Source: Planctomycetota bacterium (GTDB lineage: Bacteria > Planctomycetota > Phycisphaerae > UBA1845 > PWPN01). From it: DNA of 6,162 nt. A model generated the notes under the pieces. It had not been told where the DNA came from, made no database searches, and saw nothing but the letters and a program-made list of their open reading frames with translations. Where the stretch lies: contig JACQVT010000357.1 of assembly GCA_016209665.1 (NCBI GenBank), positions 1-6,162 of the forward strand, written 5' to 3'. Positions 1 through 6,162 of the stretch are shown in pieces (within the stretch, counting starts at the first letter, position 1; each line of letters opens with the position of its first letter). The position numbers and the translations under genes were made by a program.

Positions 1-1
1 C

Positions 2-2338
2 GGCGCCGACGACTTCGGCGTGGCGTTCCAACTGGACGTCAGCCTGTATGGCAAGCCGGGCGAGCGGATCGGGCTCTTGCCGCGATTGAACGGCGATTGG
101 CAGTTCAAGGACGGCCCCGACCGGTTCTGGCAGCCCTCGCTCGGCAATGAAGTCTACATCGTCCAGGGGCGGCCCGACGTCTACCGTGAGCGTCCGGACG
201 TGCGGCCGAGCCTCGCGGCGGCCACGCTGGATGGTCAACGCCTGGTAACCGTGCGATTCTCGCATCGCCTGGCCGTCACGGACTGGCCGAAGGACCGCTT
301 CAGTATCGCCACAACCGAAGGCAAACCCATCCCCGTCGTTTCCGTCGATCCGGTCGACGTGCGTGAGGGCCGCACCGCGGAGTGCGCGCTGACCACCGCG
401 GAGCCTCTGGACTTCGTGCGAGACACCTTCGTCGCCCAAGCGAGCGGACTCGGAACGGTGCCCGTTCGTCCGTGGCGCGTTCTGGACGATGCGGAGCGGT
501 TCTACGATGCTCAAGCAGAGATGGGGGCCGGTTACTCGGTCGGGCACACCACGTTCCATGTGTTCGCTCCGACCGCCCGGCGGGCGTGGGTCGTGACCGC
601 CGACGCTCCCGAGGGCGACGCCGGCCGGCGCGAAACGCAGATGAATCGCGGCGGCAAGGGCTTGTGGAAAGCCGCCATCGCCGGCGATCGGGCGGGCCAA
701 TACTACTCCTACCGCCTCGAGGGCGTCGGCCTCGACGACAAGGCGGAGATCACCGACATCTACGCGACCTGCACGCAGAACCGGACCGTCCGCTCGCTGA
801 TCGTCGATCCGGTCAAAACCGATCCCCCCGGCTTTCGCGAGCAGTCGTTCACGTTCAACGGATCGCCCACCGACGCCGTCATCTACGAGATGCACGTCCG
901 CGACTTCACGATCGCCGGGAACTCGGGCGTCGAGCACAAGGGCAAGTACCTGGGCCTGACCGAGGCCGGCACCCACCTGCCCGGACATCCCGACGTTCGG
1001 ACGGGCTTGGACCACCTGGTCGAACTGGGCGTGACGCACGTGCAGCTCATGCCCATCCAGGACTTCGACAACGACGAGAGTCAATCGGACACCTACAACT
1101 GGGGCTACATGCCCGTCAGCTTCAACTCGCCCGACGGGTGGTACGCGACCTCCGTCAGCGGCCCCTCGCGCATCGTCGAGTTCAAGCGGGCGGTCAAGGC
1201 CCTGCACGATCGCGGCCTCGGCGTGGTGATGGACGTGGTGTACAACCACGCGGCCGACCGGGCGTCGTTCGAGCGGCTGGTGCCGGGCTATTACTTCCGC
1301 CAGCGGTCCGACGGCAGCTTCCACAACGGCTCGGGTTGCGGCAACGAGTTCATGAGCGAAAGGCCCATGGCCCGCAAGTTCATCCTCGACTCGCTCAACT
1401 ACTGGGTCCGGGAGTACCGGATTGACGGGTTCCGCTTCGACCTGATGGGCCTGATCGACCTTCAGACCCTGAAGCGGATCAAGGCCGAGCTGTCGGCGAT
1501 CAGGCCCGGCATCCTCATCTACGGCGAGCCGTGGACGGGCGGGGCCACGCCGCTGAACCCGATCACCGGCCATCCGCAGGTCCGCGGGACGGGCCTGGGG
1601 GCCTTCAACGACCACTTCCGCGACGCGATCAAGGGCGACCGCGACGGCGGCCTGCCCGGGTTCGTGCAGACGGGGGATCGTATTCATGGCATCCGGCTGG
1701 GGCTGGAAGGTGCCATCCACGACTGGTCGGCCGACCCGTTGGAATCGGTCAATTACTTCGAGGCCCACGACAACCTGACGGCCTGGGACAAGATGCTCCA
1801 GTCCCTGCCGAATGCCCCCGAGGCCGACCGCCGCAAGGCCATCCGGTTCGCCTCGTTGATCCTGCTCACCAGCCAGGGCACCATCTTCCTGCACGCCGGC
1901 CAGGAGTTCTGCCGCACCAAGCAAGGCCACAACAACAGCTACAACCTGCCCGATGCGATCAATCAGCTCGACTGGTCGGACAAGCTGAGGCACGCCGACG
2001 TGTACGCCTACGTGCGGGGGTTGATCGCGATCCGCAAGGCCCACCCCGTGCTGCGGCTGTCGAGGCGGGCCGACATCGAGGCCCGCTCCTACTTCCTCGA
2101 CGCCCCGAACAACCATAGTCTGATGTGGCGGCTCAAGGGCGAAGGGCTGCCGGGGGAGTCGGCCCGTGAGTTCCTCGTGCTGCTCAACGGCAGCGCCCAA
2201 GCCGGCGGCTTCGTCCTGCCCGCCAAAGGCTGGCGGATCCTCGCCGACGCCGATCGCGCGGGAACGACCGCCATCGGCCAGATCGACGAGGCGGTGGAGG
2301 TCCCGGCCCGCTCGGGGATGTTGCTGATGCGGCAGTAA
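2..2338 (+). CDS. pulA: Type I pullulanase (GH13), 5' partial
   Basis: Debranching enzyme that hydrolyses alpha-1,6 glucosidic links in pullulan, starch or glycogen-type dextrins. The frame is open to the window edge, so the true start is upstream. Numbering here runs from the GTG at base 20, which I do not take as the start because the residues before it (GADDFG) continue a CBM41/PUD-like domain ending near residue 55 (KDGPDRF, EVYIVQG). A CBM48-like domain follows at about 173-265 ([10 protein letters not shown]), then the GH13 barrel: YEMHVRDF 289-296, YNWGY 359-363 (type I pullulanase signature), DVVYNH 405-410, DGFRFD 469-474 with nucleophile D474, YGEPW with acid/base E503, AHDN with transition-state D584, and HAGQEF 625-630. 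A small beta-type C-terminal domain completes it. All three catalytic carboxylates are present. The usual YNWGYDP reads YNWGYMP here. Whether it is secreted cannot be seen, since the N-terminus is missing. The family call is firm; substrate is inferred. Confidence 0.95.
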   Translation, partial: GADDFGVAFQLDVSLYGKPGERIGLLPRLNGDWQFKDGPDRFWQPSLGNEVYIVQGRPDVYRERPDVRPSLAAATLDGQRLVTVRFSHRLAVTDWPKDRFSIATTEGKPIPVVSVDPVDVREGRTAECALTTAEPLDFVRDTFVAQASGLGTVPVRPWRVLDDAERFYDAQAEMGAGYSVGHTTFHVFAPTARRAWVVTADAPEGDAGRRETQMNRGGKGLWKAAIAGDRAGQYYSYRLEGVGLDDKAEITDIYATCTQNRTVRSLIVDPVKTDPPGFREQSFTFNGSPTDAVIYEMHVRDFTIAGNSGVEHKGKYLGLTEAGTHLPGHPDVRTGLDHLVELGVTHVQLMPIQDFDNDESQSDTYNWGYMPVSFNSPDGWYATSVSGPSRIVEFKRAVKALHDRGLGVVMDVVYNHAADRASFERLVPGYYFRQRSDGSFHNGSGCGNEFMSERPMARKFILDSLNYWVREYRIDGFRFDLMGLIDLQTLKRIKAELSAIRPGILIYGEPWTGGATPLNPITGHPQVRGTGLGAFNDHFRDAIKGDRDGGLPGFVQTGDRIHGIRLGLEGAIHDWSADPLESVNYFEAHDNLTAWDKMLQSLPNAPEADRRKAIRFASLILLTSQGTIFLHAGQEFCRTKQGHNNSYNLPDAINQLDWSDKLRHADVYAYVRGLIAIRKAHPVLRLSRRADIEARSYFLDAPNNHSLMWRLKGEGLPGESAREFLVLLNGSAQAGGFVLPAKGWRILADADRAGTTAIGQIDEAVEVPARSGMLLMRQ

Positions 2339-2360
2339 ATCGCAGGACCCAAGACATTCC

Positions 2361-2368
2361 GAGAGGGG
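2361..2368 (+). promoter_or_regulatory. Shine-Dalgarno-like sequence of the pseudopilin gene
   Basis: GAGAGGGG lies 4 bases before the first of two tandem ATG codons (2373) and 7 bases before the second (2376). The spacing fits the second ATG at least as well, so the protein may start one residue later. The gap from the pullulanase stop is only 34 bases and has no hairpin followed by a T run, which favours co-transcription with pullulanase. Confidence 0.55.
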
Positions 2369-2372
2369 TCAC

Positions 2373-3245
2373 ATGATGAAGCGCGACATACTCAAGGCAT
2401 TCACGCTGATCGAGGTGCTCGTGGTCGTGGCCATCATCGCCGTGTTGATCGCGATCCTGCTTCCATCCCTGAAGCGAGCCCGGGAGGATGCCCGGCGGAC
2501 CGTCTGCCTCCACAACCTCAAGATGCTGGGCCAGTGCTGGGTGCTTTACCACACGGAGAACAAGGGCAACCTTCTTGCCGGTGTGGCGGCTGCGGGAGAG
2601 ATCGATCTGACGCCGCCGATCCGGGTCAAGCCGGACTGGCTGAAAACGCACGCGCCCGGCTGGGTGAAGTACATCGGCGGGACACCCAAGGAGCAGCCCG
2701 TCTCCACACAGCTCTGGGGGATCCGAACGGGGGCCCTCTTCAAGTACACCCGCACCGAGACGATCTACCGCTGCTCGCGTGCGCGGGAGAAAGAGATGCG
2801 AACGTACAGCACCAATCAAGGGGTCAACGGCTACATCGATGGCACGTTCAGCGACAACGGCACCAACTACAAGTGGACCGATTGGGTCGCCCAGCGAATT
2901 GACGAACTCAAGACGCCGTCCGGCCGCTTGGTCTTCTTCGACGACTTCCCCGAGAACTGGGATGCCTGCTGGATGATCTCTCCGGTGAGCCAGGATCGCT
3001 GGTGGAACCCGCTTTCCCTGCGCCATGACCTGGGCACGACTCTCACTTTCGCCGACGGGCATTCCGAGCGGTGGCTCTGGACGGACTCGCGAACGCGCAC
3101 GTTCGCCAGAATCAGTTGGGAGGATTGGTTCAAGGCCGAGTCATCCAGCGCGACGAAAATCGACGGGCCGCACAACCGCGACCGCAGACGTCTCCAGTTG
3201 GCCTGCTGGGGCCGGCTGGGCTATCAGGTCTCCGGGGGAAATTGA
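2373..3245 (+). CDS. Prepilin-type pseudopilin-like protein with H-X9-DG motif
   Basis: Type IV pilin/type II secretion-like protein, likely held in the inner membrane by its N-terminal helix and facing the periplasm. The leader MMKRDILKA is followed by FTLIE (10-14), with the conserved glutamate at mature position 5 (E14), then a hydrophobic helix to about residue 30 ending in [14 protein letters not shown]. The pre-cleavage residue is Ala9 rather than the usual Gly. [10 protein letters not shown] (45-54) is typical of planctomycete members. H218 and D228-G229 form the H-X9-DG motif described for prepilin-processing-associated proteins. The C-terminus (N268-x-D...LQ...WGRLGY, to 284) resembles endings I recall in planctomycete homologues, so the gene seems intact. 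It sits between pullulanase and a sugar transporter, but a role in glucan use is only guilt by association. The family is clear; the function is unknown. Confidence 0.9.
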   Translation: MMKRDILKAFTLIEVLVVVAIIAVLIAILLPSLKRAREDARRTVCLHNLKMLGQCWVLYHTENKGNLLAGVAAAGEIDLTPPIRVKPDWLKTHAPGWVKYIGGTPKEQPVSTQLWGIRTGALFKYTRTETIYRCSRAREKEMRTYSTNQGVNGYIDGTFSDNGTNYKWTDWVAQRIDELKTPSGRLVFFDDFPENWDACWMISPVSQDRWWNPLSLRHDLGTTLTFADGHSERWLWTDSRTRTFARISWEDWFKAESSSATKIDGPHNRDRRRLQLACWGRLGYQVSGGN

Positions 3246-3249
3246 AAGC

Positions 3250-3269
3250 CGGACCGCTTATCCGGTCCG
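3250..3269 (+). terminator. Hairpin just after the pseudopilin stop; possible terminator
   Basis: CGGACCG (3250-3256) and CGGTCCG (3263-3269) form a perfect 7-bp GC-rich stem with a 6-base loop, four bases after the TGA at 3243-3245. No T run follows, so it is not a classic intrinsic terminator. It could be an mRNA 3'-end stabiliser or a weak or factor-dependent terminator. Because the region is GC-rich, a chance stem is possible. Confidence 0.35.
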
Positions 3270-3372
3270 CATCCGTGGGCGCGGCTCGTTGCAGGCAGGC
3301 GTCTCGAATGTCAATCAGCTTGCGGCGGGCGACCCGGCGAACTCGCATCCTGGGCAGGCTGAGGCGTCGCCC

Positions 3373-3390
3373 GGGTCCGCTGTCGGACCC
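3373..3390 (+). other. GC-rich hairpin upstream of the transporter gene
   Basis: GGGTCCG and CGGACCC pair perfectly over 7 bp around a 4-base loop, 48 bases before the ATG at 3439. No T run follows. If transcribed, it would lie in the leader of the transporter mRNA, where it could affect stability or translation. Function is not established and a chance stem in GC-rich DNA is possible. Confidence 0.3.
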
Positions 3391-3438
3391 ACCGGTGTGG
3401 CTTGACCTGTTGGCCCGATTCTGCGGAAATACTCGCCT

Positions 3439-6162
3439 ATGCATCGCGTGCGGGTCGTCATTGTCGTGCTGGTGACGGGGGTTTTGCTTTGGTGGCTGTA
3501 TCCAAAGCGCGAGGCGGATCGCGGCGAGAAGCGCACGGAAGTGACCATCTGGTTCAACGGCCCGGTTGAAGGGCGGCAGCTCGCCGTCATCGACGCGTTC
3601 GAGAAAGCGTTCCCTCAATATCGCGCGATTCTGGGCTCGTCCGCCGCCCGCACCGGCCTGGAGGGCGAGGGCAACCCCCAGCGCCTGATGTGCGGCATCG
3701 CCGGGGGCGTGCCGCCCGAGGTCGTGGAGTACGACCGGTTTGCCGTCTGCCAATGGGCGTCGCGCAAGGCGTTCTGTGACCTGAATCCGCTGATCGAACG
3801 CGACCAGCGCGAGCTGGATGACGCCCGAAGGCAGCTTGCCAAGCGGCAGGCCGATGGCGCGGACGCGGCTTCGATCGAGCAGCAGCGCCGACGCGTCGAG
3901 GTCCTCAAAGCGTACATCGTCCGGCCGGAAGACTACTACCCGCAGACGTGGAACGAATGCGCCTGGCAGGGCGGCCAATACGGCGTGCCCAACTACATGG
4001 ACGACCGTGTGCTGTACTACAACGCCGACCTGCTGGTGCAGAACGGTTTCGCCAACGACAAAGAAGAGCCGATCCCGCCCGACACCTGGGAGCAGGTCTG
4101 CCGCAAACGCGTCGACGTGTCCGACGCAACGATCGCCACGCGGGAGGGCAAGACGGCCCGCGTGCACAGCGATGCCGCCGATTTCCAGGCCGCCGGCGTC
4201 CGGCCGGGGGATACCGTCAGCCACATCAGCGAGTCGGGCGTCGTCACGCGCTGCCTGGCGGCCTCCGTCGAGTCGCCCCACGATCTTGTCCTCCGCAGTG
4301 CGTACAGTGGCCGCGACCTGTCGCTGCCCGACCGTCCCGGCCAGCACATCAAGGTGTTCGACCAGGACAGTTATGCCCTTCGCCTGAGCCGGTGGGACGA
4401 TCAGGGCCGGATGCGGGTGGTTGGTTTCGAGCCGCAGCACGGCAACGGCTGGCTCTACATGTACGGCTGGATGAACGGCGGGGAGTTTCTCAGCGAGGAC
4501 GGCCTGCGATGCACGCTGGACGATCCGCGGATCGTCGAGGCCCTGCAATGGACGACCGACGTCTATGACAGCATGGGCGGCGTCCAGGATGTCAACGCCT
4601 TCAAGAAGTCCTTCCAGCCGGGGGCCCAGGACCCGTTCTTCATCAACCAGATCGCTCTGTTCATCAACGGGGACTGGTTCTTGCGGGACATCGGCCGGTA
4701 TGCCCGCGACATGAAGTTCGGAACGTACCCCGCCCCCGTCCCCGCGGCCCGGCTTGGGGGGCGGGCATCCTGCCCGCCTTCTTCTCTGCCCGACCACGCC
4801 GGTCAACCCAATGGGCGAGATGCCCAGGGATCTGAAGCAGCAGACGGCGGGCAGGTTGCCCGATCGTCAGAAACGGAACAAGGCGGGCAAGATGCCCGCC
4901 CCCCAAGCGAAGGCCGATACTTCACCTGGGTCGCCGGTTTCGCCTACTGCATCCCCGCCACCTGCCCGCCCGACAAGATTGAGGCCGCCTGGGCCCTGGT
5001 CAAGTTCCTTTCCTCGGTCGAAGGCGGGATGGTGGCCAACGAGCACGACGCTCAGCGCGAACGCGGGCAGGGACGAGTATATGTCCCCCGATTGGCTGCC
5101 AGCATCCCGTTCAACCGTCGGCAGCTCGAGGCTTACGTCAACATCCCCGGTTTCCCCGAGCGGGTTCGAGCCGGTCTGCAGACGCACGTGGACATGCTGC
5201 CCTACGGGCGGTTCCGCCCCGTTTCGCCCGAGGGCAAGAAACTCTGGGACGCCCAGGCCACCTCGCAGGACCTGGCGTGGAACCACAAGTACACGCCGGC
5301 CGAGGCACTGCGGCGGCAAGCGCAGCAGGTGCAGCAGGCCCTCGACCGGTTCTACAGTCCACCCCAAGGACCCAGGCTGCACTGGTCGCCCCTCATTTGG
5401 CTTTACCTCGTCGCCCTATCCATCCTGGCGGCGACGGTCTACTTGAGACATCGGCCGCGTTACCGTCTGCCCGGCTACCTGCGCCGCGAGTGGCGCGTCG
5501 GCGTGTTGTTCGCGATGCCTTGGATCATCGGGTTCGTCGTGCTGTCCGGCGGACCGATGATCTTCAGCGCCGCCATGAGCTTCACGCAGTACGACGTGCT
5601 CTCGCCGGCAGTGTTCGTGGGCGCGCAGAACTACGCTGACCTGATGGCGCCCGCGAAGGACCCGCTGTTTCTCAAGTCGCTGGGCAACACGCTGTTCATG
5701 GCCATCGGCGTGCCGCTGGGCATGATCGTCGGCCTGGGGCTGGCCATGCTGCTGGACACCCGCGTCCGCGGCATGAGCGTGTACCGCACGCTGTACTTCC
5801 TCCCCGCGATCATGCCGGTGGTGGCCGCCTCCGTGCTGTGGATCTGGGTGTTCAACGCCCAGAACGGCCTGATGAACTGGATGCTGCACCTAACGGGCAT
5901 CGAGGCGATCATCGACTGGCTCAACCGCCGATTCGACGTCGGCCTCAAGACACCCATCAGTTGGCTCACCAGCGAGAAGACGAGCAAGCCCGCCCTGATC
6001 ATCATGGGCCTGTGGGGCGCCGGGGCGAGCATGATCATCTGGCTGGCCGGCCTGAAGGAGGTCCCGACGCACCTCTACGAGGCGGCCGCCCTTGATGGGG
6101 CCGGCCCGCTCCGCCGCTTCTTCCACATCACGCTGCCCATGCTCACCCCCTACATCCTGTTC
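3439..6162 (+). CDS. Sugar ABC transporter: solute-binding protein fused to MalF/UgpA-type permease, 3' partial
   Basis: One frame runs 908 codons from ATG 3439 to the window end with no stop. Residues 4-21 are a hydrophobic signal or anchor with no lipobox Cys and no clear signal peptidase I site. About 33-640 is a family 1 (CUT1-like) extracellular solute-binding protein: VTIWFNGP, GVPPEVVEYD, YGVPNYMDDRVLYYNADLL (181-199), PPDTWEQ, INGDWF (409-414), AAWALVKFLSS and a typical C-terminus near 640. An extra helix (651-669) is followed by an Arg-rich stretch (670-686). A permease then begins, with helices near 687-703, 750-772, 784-804 and 851-870. The EAA loop is complete, E881-A-A-x3-G887-x9-I897-x-L899-P900, the site that docks on the ATPase. 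Relative to typical binding proteins there are insertions at about 124-160, 225-310 and 438-490. Probable substrate is maltodextrin, inferred from the pullulanase. ATG 3439 was chosen because it places H-R-V-R before the hydrophobic run; GTG 3448 is an alternative. Confidence 0.9.
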   Translation, partial: MHRVRVVIVVLVTGVLLWWLYPKREADRGEKRTEVTIWFNGPVEGRQLAVIDAFEKAFPQYRAILGSSAARTGLEGEGNPQRLMCGIAGGVPPEVVEYDRFAVCQWASRKAFCDLNPLIERDQRELDDARRQLAKRQADGADAASIEQQRRRVEVLKAYIVRPEDYYPQTWNECAWQGGQYGVPNYMDDRVLYYNADLLVQNGFANDKEEPIPPDTWEQVCRKRVDVSDATIATREGKTARVHSDAADFQAAGVRPGDTVSHISESGVVTRCLAASVESPHDLVLRSAYSGRDLSLPDRPGQHIKVFDQDSYALRLSRWDDQGRMRVVGFEPQHGNGWLYMYGWMNGGEFLSEDGLRCTLDDPRIVEALQWTTDVYDSMGGVQDVNAFKKSFQPGAQDPFFINQIALFINGDWFLRDIGRYARDMKFGTYPAPVPAARLGGRASCPPSSLPDHAGQPNGRDAQGSEAADGGQVARSSETEQGGQDARPPSEGRYFTWVAGFAYCIPATCPPDKIEAAWALVKFLSSVEGGMVANEHDAQRERGQGRVYVPRLAASIPFNRRQLEAYVNIPGFPERVRAGLQTHVDMLPYGRFRPVSPEGKKLWDAQATSQDLAWNHKYTPAEALRRQAQQVQQALDRFYSPPQGPRLHWSPLIWLYLVALSILAATVYLRHRPRYRLPGYLRREWRVGVLFAMPWIIGFVVLSGGPMIFSAAMSFTQYDVLSPAVFVGAQNYADLMAPAKDPLFLKSLGNTLFMAIGVPLGMIVGLGLAMLLDTRVRGMSVYRTLYFLPAIMPVVAASVLWIWVFNAQNGLMNWMLHLTGIEAIIDWLNRRFDVGLKTPISWLTSEKTSKPALIIMGLWGAGASMIIWLAGLKEVPTHLYEAAALDGAGPLRRFFHITLPMLTPYILF
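4814..4828. repeat. Internal degenerate palindrome of the element
   Basis: TGGGC and GCCCA pair around GAGAT. The core GGGCGAGATGCCC differs by one base from GGGCAAGATGCCC in the right arm (4885-4897), so it reads as a decayed or diverged copy of the same unit rather than a chance stem. Confidence 0.5.
4848..4862. repeat. Second internal palindrome of the element
   Basis: CGGGCA and TGCCCG form a 6-bp stem with a 3-base loop (GGT). The layout GGGCA-N3-TGCCC is the same as in both outer arms. With those arms and the copy at 4814-4828 it gives four related palindromes within 157 bp, suggesting two nested or tandem elements. Confidence 0.5.

Larger units (their letters stand above)
3246..3438. 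other. 193-base intergenic gap with inverted repeats
   Basis: This is the only sizeable non-coding stretch. Besides the hairpin at 3250-3269 it holds an inverted repeat CGGGCGAC (3326-3333) / GTCGCCCG (3366-3373) with 32 bases between the arms. Immediately after is a second hairpin, GGGTCCG (3373-3379) / CGGACCC (3384-3390), loop CTGT. The two compact hairpins share the GGTCCG/CGGACC core. I see no convincing gene, no tRNA and no riboswitch that I recognise. A promoter for the transporter gene would be expected here, but no good -35/-10 pair was found. The ribosome-binding site before 3439 is weak (GCGGAA at 3423-3428). Confidence 0.4.
4752..4908. repeat. 157-bp palindromic element with 29-bp inverted ends, in frame inside the transporter CDS
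   Basis: The left arm 4752-4780 and right arm 4880-4908 are reverse complements over 29 bp, with one mismatch (C4770 against A4890). Each arm is itself a palindrome: GGCGGGCA/TGCCCGCC with a 3-base loop (4760-4778 and 4882-4900). Two degenerate copies of the core lie between (4814-4828 and near 4848-4862). The element encodes about 53 residues rich in G, P, S, Q, D and R (about 438-490), inserted between FGTYPAPVPA and EGRYFTWVAG. In ordinary solute-binding proteins those two segments are separated by only a few residues. The reading frame is kept. No convincing target-site duplication was found and there is no transposase, so this could be a non-autonomous (MITE-like) or RPE-like palindromic element. 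Its exact outer limits are uncertain by a few bases. Confidence 0.85.

Noticed and set aside
20..22. GTG at base 20 as the pullulanase start
   Set aside because: The frame continues upstream to the window edge with residues that fit the CBM41-like domain, so the gene starts before the window.
382..1425. 347-codon Arg-rich open frame on the plus strand
   Set aside because: It is a frame-shifted reading of the pullulanase. Arg-rich low-complexity product is typical of a GC-rich shadow.
2184..3062. 292-codon open frame on the minus strand
   Set aside because: It overlaps the ends of the pullulanase and pseudopilin genes, both firmly supported. Composition is shadow-like and no domain is recognisable.
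3402..3433. Possible promoter: TTGACC at 3402-3407 with AATACT at 3428-3433
   Set aside because: The spacer would be 20 bases and the -10 match is only 4 of 6. Better-spaced hexamers are poorer still.
3130..4806. 558-codon open frame on the minus strand
   Set aside because: It lies opposite the binding-protein part of the transporter, which has clear family motifs. The product shows no recognisable domain. Long antisense frames are common in GC-rich genes.
4752..4908. Element as an intrinsic terminator, or as an assembly error
   Set aside because: No T run follows either arm, and it lies inside a gene whose frame and family motifs continue on both sides. An assembly error would be unlikely to preserve the frame and give neat inverted ends.
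4746..4916. Target-site duplication GGCC flanking the element (4746-4749 and 4912-4915)
   Set aside because: Only four bases match, they are not flush with the inverted ends, and GGCC is frequent in this GC-rich DNA.
4754..5446. 230-codon open frame on the plus strand starting in the palindromic element
   Set aside because: Past the element it is an out-of-frame reading of the transporter. The only notable part is the repeat-derived AGKMPAPQA peptide.

Overview
The window is GC-rich bacterial DNA, all of it coding in one direction (+). It looks like a planctomycete, probably of the Phycisphaerae/Sedimentisphaerales type. Two things suggest this: a pseudopilin-like protein with an H-X9-DG motif and a planctomycete-style C-terminus, and a short GGGCA/TGCCC palindromic repeat of a kind I associate from memory with PVC genomes. 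No rRNA or tRNA gene and no CRISPR array was seen, so the taxonomic call is inference.

Layout: (1) bases 2-2338 hold the 3' part of a type I pullulanase (GH13) gene whose start lies upstream of the window. (2) After a 34-base gap with a Shine-Dalgarno-like sequence comes a 290-residue prepilin-type protein (2373-3245). (3) A 193-base gap (3246-3438) contains two compact GC-rich hairpins and a wider inverted repeat. (4) From 3439 one uninterrupted reading frame runs to the last base (908 codons, no stop). It encodes a CUT1-type sugar solute-binding protein fused in frame to a MalF/UgpA-type ABC permease, and is cut by the window edge just after the EAA loop.

Together the genes suggest alpha-glucan use. 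The pullulanase cuts alpha-1,6 branches of pullulan, starch or glycogen-like dextrins, and the transporter is a candidate for importing the resulting maltodextrins. The role of the pseudopilin is unknown; such proteins are common in planctomycete genomes. The second permease (MalG type) would be expected downstream of the window.

The main surprises lie in the transporter. The binding protein and permease are one polypeptide, with an extra membrane helix placed so that the topology works. The binding domain carries three insertions relative to the usual family layout: a charged helical segment, a beta-type domain of about 85 residues, and about 53 low-complexity residues. The last insertion is encoded by a 157-bp element with 29-bp inverted ends (one mismatch), each end being itself a palindrome, sitting in frame inside the gene.
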